This document shows, piece by piece, positions 22,649-34,629 of a stretch of DNA of 64,000 bases (position 1 is its first letter; each line of letters starts with the position of its first letter). The translations under genes were made by a program, and so were the position numbers. The notes beneath the pieces were generated by a model that had not been told where the DNA came from, searched no databases, and was given only the letters and a program-made list of their open reading frames with translations. The stretch is taken from NCBI GenBank assembly GCA_001632435.1, contig KV423934.1, positions 1 through 64,000 on the forward strand, written 5' to 3'. The stretch is from Calocera cornea HHB12733 (Eukaryota; Basidiomycota; Dacrymycetes; Dacrymycetales; Dacrymycetaceae).

Positions 22649-24001
22649 AATGCGAGATCGCCGCAGAGGATGCGACACTCCCTTATATTATAGTATCAAT
22701 CAATCGCGCCTTCGGAAGGTACCCGGAGCCCTTGCGATGATATCGGATGGCTGGACGGGCGCTTGCCGAAAGAGTCAGACAATGAGATGAACAGCCCTGA
22801 TGTCGTAACTGCAGTGACTGAGAGCACATTGCGCGACTTGCGGTGCAAGTTGAGAGGACTCGAGCAGCAGCAGTATAAAGACGAAGTTAAGAACGTTCTG
22901 CGCAGAGCGGTTGAAATCCGAACGTGGAGTTGATCGACATCCAAACCAAGAAAAGGGGCAGGCCCATTGCCGATGTCCCCGCTGCCGCTCTTCGGCCATG
23001 CTTATACCCGCTCCAGATCGCGCGTGAGTAGTGGGTTGACGTTGCACACGACACGCAGAAGCAATTTCGTCGCGGGACAGCATCGCCCCGCTCTGATATG
23101 GACCCTTGGTACCGGGTATTTATTAGTAAGATGCTGTTGTGAGCGATGACTAATAGTCGTCCCGAGGCTACTTCATCGCTCGACGGCTGTGGAAGCGGAG
23201 GGTCACTCCCGGAGGTGCCCGGGGGCCGCTATATGTAGAGATCCCACTCTGCGGAGAAGAGTTGAAGCGTTTTTATCGTTCGAGACCGGCCAGGACCAGG
23301 GTGTGCGATTCATTTTCGAGAGTCAACCTAGAGTTCTGGATCGACATGGCTTCGGGCCGTTAATATAGATAGGGAGGGCAACGTGCCTGGTCGCACGGCT
23401 TTGTCAGCCTGCGAGTAGAACTGAATATACCGGGAAATGGCCTCCTGAAGCCCTGCTACTTTTCTTTCCCACGAGACGGGTCAAAAAGGCATGTACATAC
23501 TCGTAGTTAAGTTATTGCAGTCTAAATATATAACCCAGTATGAGCTCGAGGAGGGCACTATTGTTGCGGGTCGGAGATAAACCCTCGGATGCCGTTCGGA
23601 GACGAGAAGACGTCGGTTGCAGTCAAATGATCCTAACATGACATTCAACAAAGCTTCCGGACGGTTAACTCTGCTCATTGTAAAGTAGCAAAATACTATT
23701 CAACTTACAATGAAATTTCTGAAAACAGTATGTTCTTTATAGGCAGGAACTGTGTCCCCTTCTTATTTATACTATTCATACGGCGCGTCAGTCCCAACAA
23801 TACCGGTTTTATTGTGAATTTAAAAATGTATTCTTGTCTGACTGAGTTGACCCTCTTCCACAGAGCTCACCTTTTATGTAGTGCCCAGTTCTTCACCACA
23901 ATAGAACCACTAGTTCCCCGCTGGAAAGCACACATTTTTGAGAATTTGCATTGTGAGTTGACGATTCTATTCCTTGCAAGCCGCGTGTGCCGAGTATGAC
24001 G
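22649..24001. other. Intergenic, left flank of the giant element
   Basis: About 1.35 kb between the DUF6533 gene and the element, with a markedly A/T-rich part at about 23620-23960. No gene is supported. Before insertion this sequence would have been contiguous with the region upstream of VPS45. Confidence 0.5.
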
Positions 24002-24006
24002 CGTCA
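24002..24006. repeat. Left target-site duplication CGTCA
   Basis: CGTCA directly precedes the left terminal repeat and is matched by CGTCA directly after the right terminal repeat at 60666-60670. Confidence 0.7.
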
Positions 24007-24018
24007 TATGGGACAAAA
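24007..24018 (+). repeat. Left terminal inverted repeat
   Basis: TATGGGACAAAA, the inverted partner of 60654-60665 with one mismatch. It is followed by C-rich subterminal sequence with TGTCCCGG at 24109-24116 and CCCGCATCCC at 24123-24132. Confidence 0.68.
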
Positions 24019-24827
24019 CTGTGTATCTCTATCCCGAATTTGCCCGTCCTCCTTGCGCCACGCTTCTTGCATCCGCCTGGCCTTCTTTGCCCGCAAACAG
24101 CCCACATCTGTCCCGGATTTGTCCCGCATCCCCGATTCACCACGTGCATTACACTCCTTCCGCCTTTTGGCCCGCATTTTCACGCCAACTGTCCCTATAA
24201 CTGCTCCCCATTTACACGCGCGCTCAAATATCCCTGAATTTCGCATACCCCGCATTCCCCCTCGAACCATATCAGGCAATCATAACTTTCTCCCCATTAC
24301 ACCCTTCGACTCTCACCCCAAGCCCTTGCTTCCAGACTCCGCCCCCTCCGCAACAACCCCCTTCGATATGTTTATTACCCGCGGCACGTAATGAGGTACT
24401 TACGGGGTCCCTTTCCACGGCTTCTCACGGTCTCCCTTGATCCCATCACCGGACCCAACGAACGCTTTGCTCCGGACTCTTCTATCAAATCATTTTTTCC
24501 TGTGTCGCTTCTCTGGGACCTCCTTCACCGTCTACGAGCCAATGATCGTATCTTCCTATGATGTTGATCTGCTGGATAAGCCCTCTTATCTCGTCGCGCC
24601 ACATGTTGCGTGTATTTACGCTTCTCTGTCCGCTCCTCCTCCAGTCATCCCAGGCGCCTGCCCGCGCCTTGTCATATTCCCTTCCATCCATCTCCTACTC
24701 CTCCCTTCACTTACTCGCTCTCTTCATCACTTTCAAAACCGTCGTTGTCACTGTCACCTTATGCCCCCTGCGGCCCCCCTGCCCCTCTCATGCCTGCAAT
24801 GCCAGGATTGTGAACGATTCATATATC
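24019..24827. other. Left subterminal region and promoter
   Basis: C-rich subterminal sequence of the element, then the presumed 5' region of the first gene. Several open frames run through it, but none has a better start or domain than the ATG at 24828. Confidence 0.4.
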
Positions 24828-27800
24828 ATGTCCGCACGTCGCCGTTCTTCCCATCACCGTGACTCACCATTCGTATCACAGTCTCTACCCGAGCCAGACA
24901 TCTTCGAACTCAGCACTTTATGCTTCTGTGGGTGTCCTCTCGGGCGGCATCACCAGCCTCGCCCCGCTCGCTTTCGGTCTGCCCGCTCCAGTTGCCGGTT
25001 ATTCTTCAGTGTACGTCTACGCCACACCTACCTTTATTTGACACTGTCTCAACACAAGTACCTGCAGAGCTCACCCGATTGGAGCAACCACACCCCCTGC
25101 GAGAATGAGCTGAACAGCAACGCAGTGTGTAATATCTCGTACATCCTTCATTTCCCCAACGCTATCTCTTCGGCGTCGTCGCTCTCCACCGACCCTATCA
25201 ATCCTGCTGCTCTGCCTCGCAACCCGTCCACATCCAGTGACCGCACTTCCAGTGCCGTCGCGGAAGTCGAGCCCATCCCTCAAACGAACTTGGGATTCCG
25301 CCGCTCTCCTGCTCTGCGTCCCACTTTCAACCCTCTCGCAACCTTGTCGTCACTTCCTGCGCTCCGAATTGGAGCTGTACCCTTCATGGACCGTCTCCAA
25401 CCCACGGAACAGGACAGCGTCAATTCGACTCGACTTGCCGCTTTGGCTCGGCATCTTCGTGACACGTCCACCCCTTCCAGATCAAGAGGTGCTCATCCTA
25501 ACCGCCGTGGGACCGCCCTTACGCCGTCTGCCCGGCAGGAACCTACTCCACACCATGGATTCCAACCTCTTGAAACCCAGAGCAGCACAGCGCAGCCGTC
25601 CCATCAGCCCAACACGCCAACGTCACACATCAGGAGCTCAACAGGGCATTCCAGCGCCACGATTGCTGTTCTTCCATGTCCTGTGTGTCGTTGTCCTACT
25701 ACCCGCGCATGCCAGCCTGACTCAAGCCCTCTCAGTTAGCCGGTATTCCTGGAGTCTTCCCTTTCACCGATTTGCATGGATTCCGACCTTATGGCGGGCT
25801 CAAAAAGGCCCAATTGGTCAACCTTGTGAATCGCTTGCAAGACTTCAACTTGTTATATGATCTTCATGCCCAAATTTCGCCCACTGCAATCCTCCACGAC
25901 CTCGACGTACTACTTCGAGCTCATCTGGAGGCACATGACCTTCATTTCCCTCCTGCCGATCGTGCGCAACTTACGGACGACACTGCTCGTTCCATTCAAC
26001 TTCAAGCCGATTCTTTATCATCGTATTTGTTCGACTTCGTCATTCCGGGACGTATGTCTCGAGGCACACCAGGGCCCTACACACTGCTCCAATCCCCTAT
26101 CAGTACCGAGGCCCCCATCCTTCCGCAGTTAAGGGATCGTTACAGGAACTGGACCAATCCACTGCAGACATATCGCCGGGATGTGCTGGCGTTTGTTGGT
26201 CTGTATATTCATTGCCCAATCTTCCTCTGCTAAGCTCGGTAACTGACTGTTCTTTAGTTCCTCGGTTTGGTGGACTTTCTGGCCACTTGCCACCCAGCTA
26301 TCATCGATCACCTGGTCTGCACCGATGCTTTGTCCGCATCGTTCTCCACCAACTCTCGCACTGTGACCCTCGGTTCGAGCATTTGGACGAATCTTGTTTG
26401 GGAGCGCAGTGTATTGTTCCACCCTATCAACATTTGCAGGGTAGTACACACACAATACGAACGCCGTCCGAACCTCTGCAAAGCGTCATACCTCAGCGTC
26501 GCCCACTCAGCGCGGTTTGTGTCTATCTTTACTTTCAAGACTACCCGTTCACGTTGTCCCTACTTGTAGAGCCCTCCGCCTCACCCCCATTCCCCGGCCA
26601 CCGTCCGCTCAACTCGTCCTCGCTTGTCTACTCAATCTCACACTCCTCAATCCTCTGCTTCTTCAGCAATGTCTATACCATCTTCATCGTCTTCCCCTTC
26701 CCCGTTCGCCGTCTCCCCTTTGACCCTTCCTGACAGTCAGCCGCAATTCTCCCCCTTGTCCCCAGCTCTTATCCGCGCATCCTCTCCGAGTCTTGCCCAA
26801 CTTCACCAATCCCGCACTTCTCGTCATACCACCACCCGGAGCCCACCGCCCGCCCTCGTATTGCACCGTTCTCCTCGTCCCCACACTCGTTCCCCGAGTA
26901 TCGAGGTCATTGATCTCACTTCTCCGCGTTCTCCCGCCTCCTCACCAATACCGTTCGGCGGGTTCAGCGTTGATCCACACACCGATGATGAAGCCGATTG
27001 GTCTCTTGGCTAGTATGAAGCGCTCTTTCTTGATTTATTCTGACCTCCCTATCAGAATGGACACCATTGGAACGAACTTCTGCCACTTTTCACGCTCGAT
27101 GTGCACAATGGAACGTCGAAGCTCGCCGCCTCGTTCCATCGCCACCTACCGAATTCTGCGGAGTCATCAGTGCCCCTGTCTACCCGGGTGAACCACGGTC
27201 GCACACCCATTCAGCGTTTCAAATGGTATCCTTGCAACTTGCTACCTCTTTGTTCACGCTCCTAAAGGCGGCGTATCCGGAATCCGACGGTCCTGCGCCT
27301 TCCTCTCGAGCTCAGTCTGCCCTGCACCATTATGTTTCTCGTCTCTGTCCTGGAACCTTTCGCGTCGAGGTGTAAGCATGTTCGGGGTTCCTCTCATCTG
27401 TTACTAATTTGTCCTTCGCAGTATTCGGCCCTTCAACGGGTCCATGTCGTCAGGTAGTGTCCTCACCGCCGGCGCCGGTCCGACACGACAAGCGTTGCGG
27501 ATGCTCCTTCAGCAATATGCTGCACTATCCCCTGAGATGTCAGCTACCAACCCCGACGGCCACCTGACTATTCGACCCAGGGATGAGGTCCACCGGCATG
27601 AACATAATGTCTTCTGGCGAGGTGTCGGAGTCCTCAGCGCAATATGGATCCTTCATACCAGCACTCCGCCTTTCAACATCTCTCCATTCCTTCTCTATGC
27701 GGCAGGTTCCCAACAGCAAGATATTACGGCTGATATCTGCCGACAAGCCTCTTTCATTCGGACTTTCGCCCCAGCTTCGTCCGCTATGCTTCATTCCTGG

Positions 27801-28819
27801 GATCGCCTAGCTAGCCACCATGTCTCCGATCCCTCTCGTACCCAAAAGCTCTCCCGGCAAGATCCACAGCACTCCATCAGCCAGTTTCTTCCCTTCTTGG
27901 AACAATTCGATCTCGTAAGACACTTCACCTTCATACAACTACCCTGCTCATCCTTCCTAGCCAGTTCCAGAATATGAGCTTGCGGCCTCCTGGCAGATAT
28001 CCCGTAATCAGCACAGTGACATGCGTCGTTTACTCACGGACACCTTTCTGTTTGGAAGCCCTGATACGTTAGGGTCGTCTCTTTTCCAGGCTTTCCGGGA
28101 GGGATGGAATATATTTGGCCTTGGCAGCGTCTATGCCTTCCCTATGCCCGCTTGCCATTACTGATCGGCATCAATTGTGTAGTTCTACGAACGTCAAGCA
28201 TTTTCCGATTTCAAGACTTTCCTCTGGGTTATATGGCAAGATCCGGCTGCAGACCCTGAATCGTACTTGTGCGACCGAATCAAATGGTTGCAATCACGCC
28301 CTGACGACAATGATTGGCACAATGTTCAAGCCTCACTCAAACGCTACCTGTCACGCGAGGGTCACCCACTCTGTACCTCCTCCTCCATGTCTGAAGGACT
28401 TCGGGCGGTTTACCTCAGTCTGGGACTGGATCCACAGAGTCTGACCAGTGACAATTCCGGTCTGCATGTACGCCGGCGCCTTCTCAATCGTGTTTGTTTG
28501 GGCGACCAAAATATGGGTGATTCAATAATCAAGGCAGGTTCATCGTACCACGCATTTTTCATGATGATAATCTTACTGCGATGTGGCCTCTTGTAGATCT
28601 CGCTTATTCCCCATCTCACGTCCAATGGATCACACGGAATCCCGCACCAGGATACCGAGTCTCTTGTTACGGCTCGAGTCTGCTTTTCAGAGCTGACCAT
28701 TTCTTATGGTACAGTATTGTTGGCCCTTGCAACCGAAACCGATGATGGGCTTCAGTTCGATCAGACTATACATGCTCTTCTGCTTAGCGCTAGTGACCCA
28801 TCCCACTTTAATATGTATT
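24828..28819 (+). CDS. Element gene A: Ser/Pro-rich protein with C-terminal HECT-like domain
   Basis: A multi-exon gene, partly modelled. Supported exons are 24828-25682, one starting at 25736 (FTDLHGFRPYGGLKKAQLVN), 27422-27914, 27961-28128, 28183-28489 and one starting at 28534. The N-terminal half is disordered. The C-terminal part resembles a HECT lobe: RPFNGSM then AGAGPTRQALRML, VFWRGVGVLSAIW then ISPFLLYA, and FQAFREGW. The end reads RVCFSELTISY then FDQTIHALLLSAS. Cys in RVCF would be the catalytic ubiquitin-accepting residue. HECT proteins are E3 ubiquitin ligases. Near 28656 the frame changes without an obvious intron, so the copy may be damaged. Exons between 26200 and 27370 are uncertain. 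Assignment rests on motif spacing only. Confidence 0.45.
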
Positions 28820-28884
28820 AGACAGGCATTCCACCCAGTCCGATCTTTTCCCCTCCACGGGTGCCAAGGCGGTTTTTACAGATT

Positions 28885-29990
28885 ATAGAGATGGTTTTGG
28901 GCGCGCTTGGGGGCAAAGACAGTGTTGAGCAGCTAGAACCGGCTTCGTAGGCAGCACATCATGTCTTCACCATGTCATTTGCGTTGAGCTTGCAAAGGCC
29001 GTTTCGTGCTTATAAGACAGTTTCATCAGCAGCTGCGCACTATTGTACTGTCTCCGTTACTGTCATGCTCGAACGATGATAGAGATAGTTTCGGGTGCTT
29101 CCCGTGCAAAGACAGTTTCGGTGCAAAGACAGTTTTCGGCGGTCTCACGCCGTTACATAGGCAGCGCACTTTGTCTTTCGCGCTCATCTTGCAAGGACGG
29201 CTTTCCGCTTATAAGACAGTTTCAACAGTTTTAGGAGCAGCCGACGAGCGCTTTCCCATCTGTGCTACTGTGGGATGCGACACATGTGCGGAGATGGTCT
29301 CGGGCGCTTGGCGTGCAAAGACAGTTCTCGGCGGTCTCACGCCTTTACATAGGCAGCGCACTTTGTCTTTCGCACTCATCTTGCAAAGACGGTTTCCGGC
29401 TTCTAAGACAGTTTTATAAGCAGGGGTTAAGGGATTTCCCATATGCGCTACTGTGAGATGCGACACATGGACGGAGATGGTCTCGGGCGCTTGGGAGCAA
29501 AGACAGTTTTCAGTAGTCCGAGGCGTTTTCCCAGTCAGTTTCCCCGTTTTTTTTCGGCTCTGAGCTGGTAAAGACGGTTTGGTGCTTAAAAGACAGTTTC
29601 ATTAGCATATTCCCACACTTGTACCGTCTTTGATACTGTGGCATGTGCCACATCATAAAGACCATTTTGAGCGTTTGAGAGTAAACACAGTTTTCAGTAC
29701 TAGTCCGAGGCGGTTTTCTACTCCGCGCATCAAGTCTTTGGCGCTCAGCTACTAGAGACAGGATCAACTGATATTACAGTACTAGAAGCAGGTGACCAGC
29801 TATTTTTCTTTGCACTACTGCAAGATGCGACACCTAGACAGCCTGACATGGTTTCGGATGCTTGAGAGCAAAGACAGTTTTCAGCAGTCCGGGGCGGTTT
29901 GTACTCAGTGCAAACAATTACGAGATTAGCTTCGGGACAGAGTTCAAGAACAGACCTTGTTCCTTCTACTTGGCCGTTTGCAGCGACACC
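28885..29990 (+). repeat. Satellite-like array R1 (about 180-210 bp units, AAGACAGTTT core)
   Basis: About six degenerate tandem units. Each has a GAGATGGTYTCGGGCGCTTGG-like start, then GCAAAGACAGTT, AAGACGGTTT and AAGACAGTTT. Starts lie near 28885, 29080, 29291, 29474, 29655 and 29849. The core has the same orientation as in array R2 and the opposite orientation to arrays R3 and R4. Confidence 0.75.
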
Positions 29991-30460
29991 AGCACTCCTT
30001 GTCCCTAAATCGTATTTGATAGACCAACACCGCTTCCGTGTATCTGCTCCCAAGCTGAACTCTTCGCCTTCGTTCAGAATACAGGAATAATCACAAGAGG
30101 TAAAGAATTTGCTGAATTCAGTGACCTATGAAGCGCTCATGCCCCGTTTGACGGTTGTGCCATACTTGGTAGAATAGGGACTGTGCCGGTCCTCGAGCTC
30201 AGTTTCATTACCCACAGCTTCCGCACGTCGCCACGACCACACCCATCTTCTCCTGTTCGAATGATGACTATGATAAGGTTCAATATCATAAGTACTACGA
30301 TCCAACACCCAGACAGTAAAGGGGCAGTGAGTGATGTATCTGCCGCTTTGCATCCTGCACGGTATCCCAGTCACGTGCTCCTTGACTTACGCATCTGCAT
30401 ACACGCGTCTAGCACGCGTCGCGGTCGTTCCACAACGCCTCTTTGTCTCACTCACTCCCC
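29991..30460. other. Spacer and promoter region of F-box gene
   Basis: No gene recognised between array R1 and the F-box gene start. Confidence 0.4.
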
Positions 30461-31992
30461 ATGCATCGACTATGGTATATGCCTGAGCTGGTTCATCTCA
30501 TTCTACAGGAACTCGACTCTTTTCCGCCCGCCCTCATCAACCTGGCGTGTACAGCGAGACGCTTCAGACACCCCGCCCTTTCGCAAGTTTGGGTTGTACT
30601 CAACGGCCAGAAACTAGTAGCGCTGAACCGCACGCGTTTTCTTACTGCTCCTACTAACTGTCACGGAGTAAGGCATACTTGACTCTACATTGAGATAGAC
30701 ATCATCCGCTGATACGTGGGCAGATGAGAACAGCAACGACTTACTATCGCAGCCTACCTCAACGCATCTCGCTCGACTTCACCTCGCCGGATGGCAAGGG
30801 GGCGCTGTTGACGTGGACTCTCAGAGATATTCTGAGACTTCGGGATCCGATCTTCTCCTCACTCTACTCCGTCTGTGCTATGGTCAACAGCCCCCCGCAT
30901 ATTGCTCTTCTACTCGATCTGTTCGAACACCATCCCCATCAACTCAGCCGAATCGTTCTCGACTTCGGCGGCAACGCGTGGTCTGACTCTGATGTATCTC
31001 CTCTTCTACACAGACTCATCAATTTGGCACCAACACTTGCCAACCTCACCCTCCATGGTGTCCCGTTGTTAGCTTCTTCAACATCGACGCTCCTCGCCTC
31101 CGTCATCAAGTCCGCAGAAGATCTGGACACCCTCTCGCTCGTTATGCCTCAATTCTCAACGAGTATCCTCCGCCGCATCGCATCCTCTTGCAAGCTCAAT
31201 AACCTACATATTTCCGGTGCTGTGAACATCCCTTCGCAGGACGATCAGCCCGTTCAGTGGCGGCTACGCTCTCTCACCAAGATTAGTCTCCGAACCTCTT
31301 TATATGCGGCAAGATCTATTGTTCGAGGCTTATCCATGTCAATTTTCTCGCTCAAGCTCTCCCTGGTGCTCTCCGCGGCAGAGGAAGACCGATTACAGGA
31401 CATACTGGAAGACATCAACGAGCGTTTGCCTCTTCTTCGCAGCGTCCATCTGGAGCTATGGGTACACGACCACGATGAAAACAAGATATTCTATTGGGAC
31501 CAGGTTACGCCCCTGCTCCATTGCAACCACATCAGGACGTTCAACCTCTCCATCTACTCCCCCTGCGCTATCTACCTTCAACAAGGCCACTTGGACGCGA
31601 TCGCTCGAAGCTGGTCTCAGCTCAACACGTTCACGTGTCATTCAGGTTCGGCCAATTCTACCCTCAGCGCGGCCGCGGATCTCAATGTTCGTCGATCTTG
31701 CCCGATATCTTTCCATGGGCTTCTCCGCTTCTCTGCTTTGCTTCCCCACCTCCGCCGAGTCCACATCAATCATCTTAAAATCTTCTCACCGGAAACAAAG
31801 CTAGTATTCGGCAGCCGGCTCCAAAGCATTCAAATCGACAAGCTCACGGTTGAAAGCCTCGATTCGGCGGCTCTCATGCTCAATTTCTCCTTGCCCGCCG
31901 TTTTCATACAAGTCACTGACCGTACCGACGAGACTCAGTTGGGCCGCCCGATCTACAAGCGCATGAAAGCTCTCCGCAAGCTCCGAACGTAG
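30461..31992 (+). CDS. Element gene B: F-box protein with leucine-rich C-terminal part
   Basis: Two exons (30461-30667, 30724-31992; phase 0, 56-nt intron) give 491 residues. Residues about 4-45 form an F-box-like segment (MPELVHLILQELD, then LINLACTARRF). The rest contains repeated leucine-rich strands (LSLVMPQFS, LHISGAVNI, LKLSLVLS, HLELWVHD), typical of basidiomycete F-box proteins. F-box proteins recruit targets to SCF ubiquitin ligases through Skp1; the target here is unknown. No frame breaks are seen. It lies between arrays R1 and R2, and is convergent with a second gene of similar type. Confidence 0.7.
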
Positions 31993-32251
31993 CTCGCTAC
32001 TCGAGTGTGCCGTGATGGATGTGATCTCTTCATTAATATTGTCATCCGATTGATACATTCTGCATGCGACAGATCTCATCGATAGACACTCTCCCCTCCG
32101 TGTACATATTTACGGGTCTACATCAATATGATCAGCTGATTACATAACATCACCCATACATGTGCATCGTTCCAGTCAATCTCAGGTGATCACGATCCGG
32201 CCGAATATGAGTATTGGAAGATTGGAATTCTTTCTTCTCTGTACTGTCCAG

Positions 32252-33902
32252 CTACGCACAGCGGAGCTGTTCTTGCGATTCGTCCAGTAAAGCCTTCACA
32301 CCCAGCCACAGAGACTGTTGAGTAGGATCGAGCAGCTCGATGTGGATACGAGGAGGCAGCATCGTAAGCTGCAGAGCGGTGTATTGCTCATTAATGAAAA
32401 CACCCGTCCCCACTTCGATCGTCACTTTCGGACCTTGACGGGGCAATAGCGCACGCCAGACTAGTCCTTCAGCAAAGCTCAGACGTGGGAGCCGAATCGA
32501 TTGCAAATTCACGGTTTCGGACAGCCATTGCGTGAGCCCGGTAAAGGTGACTTTCGCTACGTTCTCGTCATGAAGATTCCTCGTCCAGGAAGAACCAGAC
32601 CAATAGTAATGAACCGTCTTCAGGTGTGACGCGAAGAAGCCCATAGAAACCAGATCTTCGTCTCGCAGGTTAACAGGACAGGTGCCCGTGTAAGTGAGTG
32701 AGAAACCCTCCAGCTCAGTGCCCATCCACATGGGCCTGAAGTCGTCCCAGTCCAACACCGAATCCGCGCATGTTACATTCGTTGTGAGCTCAATTTCCAG
32801 ATTTTTCAGATCTTCGACATTGTCGGCAAGTATTCTTGGGAGATAGCCCATAAAGGCGCTGTTCTCCGCCGACATCGTACACGTTAGGGTCATATGACCG
32901 ACTGACAGTCCCGACATCGCCTTCAGAATAAGAACGGCCGTAGCAGGCGATGTCTCGATTACTACAGCACGCAGGGCCCGTTTCGATGCAGTGTCTGGCG
33001 ATAATATCGATACGCGCGGAACACAGATCTGATTGATCCAGAGGAGCCCTGGCGTATCGAGGATTCTAAGATCGCGAAGACACGGAACTTGGCATAGCGC
33101 ATTAAGTAGCGATCTTCGCACTACCTGTGCATCTAGACCGACGTCGCCCAAAACCTTCGACATCGTCAGGAAGTCTTCGAGCAGATGAGGATATATGCTG
33201 GGAATGGGCGGCAAGCCATGTAGGTTCAGTGCTTTGAGCGTCGATGTGACGATTTGCAGTTTGTTGAAGAAGGCAGTGATGAGAGATGATGTTTCTTTGG
33301 ATTCAGAGGCGCTCGGCTTGACGTTTACGTGGATTGTATGCGTGCATGGTGCGATAAGACGAGAAACGATGTCCAGATCGTCAACACTGACGGTAGATAA
33401 ATCGATCTTGCATAGATTCGGAAATACGGCGACTAAAGCGTTTGATCTCTCCAACAACCCTAAAGAAGCGTGCAGCCTTGAAGCCTGCTCTACCGTCCGG
33501 ATGTCCAGCGCTAATTCATGGATCATGGACCCGTAGAAGAGGGTAGGCGTTGTAATCATCTGTCTCCCTGTGAGTACAACACAATAAGCCCCTTCTCCCA
33601 GTACTTGCCTTGCTGTTTCGATCTTCATAGACGGTCGTAGAAGGCCAAGCATTGTCGGAGAGGATGTGTTCGGCCAAAGCATTCAATGTGGACGCGTCTG
33701 CGCATTCCCACAGCACGGGCATGACCTTCGCGAACACGTATTTGGAGCATCGCGCAAAGCAAGCCAGAGCTTTTATGTCGTCTTGCAGGATATGATATGC
33801 AATCTCGACCGCGACGCCGTCGGATGCAAGGGCATGCATGATCTTCGGTTGAACGGAGAGCGATGGATAAGGAAAGACCCAAAATGGAAGGATCGCTTCC
33901 AT
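32252..33902 (-). CDS. Element gene C: F-box/LRR-like protein
   Basis: Two exons (33902-33605, 33567-32252; phase 1, 37-nt intron) give 537 residues, or 516 if the ATG at 33839 is used. The N-terminus (VAVEIAYHILQDDIKALACFARCSK) resembles an F-box. The body has leucine-rich repeats (LRDLRILDTPGL, LKNLEIELTTN, LQSIRLPRLSF) and the end is LLDESQEQLRCA. The intron is unusually short. Substrate recognition in a ubiquitin ligase is inferred only from overall architecture shared with gene B, with which it is convergent. Confidence 0.6.
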
Positions 33903-34629
33903 CCTTGGACGCGCGATGAAACGCGTGACGTAATCTGCATCCGATACGCGTATCTTGCTCACACCGTACTAGCACTACGCACGGTCAGCATGGGGACTCT
34001 TCACTGATTTCGGCCTCTGGTAGCCTGGCGCACGGTGCGGTATACCTATCAGAAGTATTGCTTCAGTTCTCTCACGCATCCATACAGGTTTCCATTCGAA
34101 CTCGAAGCCACGGTTCCTCAGGAAACCGCGCACCTGATGATCATCTTGATTCTGCAACGTGTTCCTTTGATGGATCCGTTTGATCCGTTCCGACCAATCC
34201 GGAGAGCCTAACAGACTTCCTTGACGGTCACTCGACTTCTCACGCGGACCTGACGCGATACAGGTATCCGATGGCATTGGTTGGATTGATAATATAAGCG
34301 CCTTGTGTTCTTGGGTTCTCAATCCTACAGCGGTCCGCCTCTGTCGACTGATCATCTATTCTGTGAACTCTATATCCGCCGTTATCGCCCATAACCGTAG
34401 AACTCGCCATCATCCACACACCACATCTAAGTACATAGTCATTATGACCCAAAAATCCACATCACCTGGAGCGGGGTAAAGTGCGTGCTTCCGAGAACCG
34501 CTCTCACGGACTCGTTCCTGACGGTCATCACAACCAGCTGCTGCAATGCACTGCCTTTCCGCGAATTCACCGCTTACAATTGGATACAGTCTGCCACCGC
34601 TAGAAGGACCCACCCACCGCGCTTCGTCA

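Noticed and set aside
28885..29990. Interspersed repeats considered as a CRISPR array
   Set aside because: Repeats are long, degenerate and tandem with no unique spacers of fixed length, and the genome is eukaryotic.
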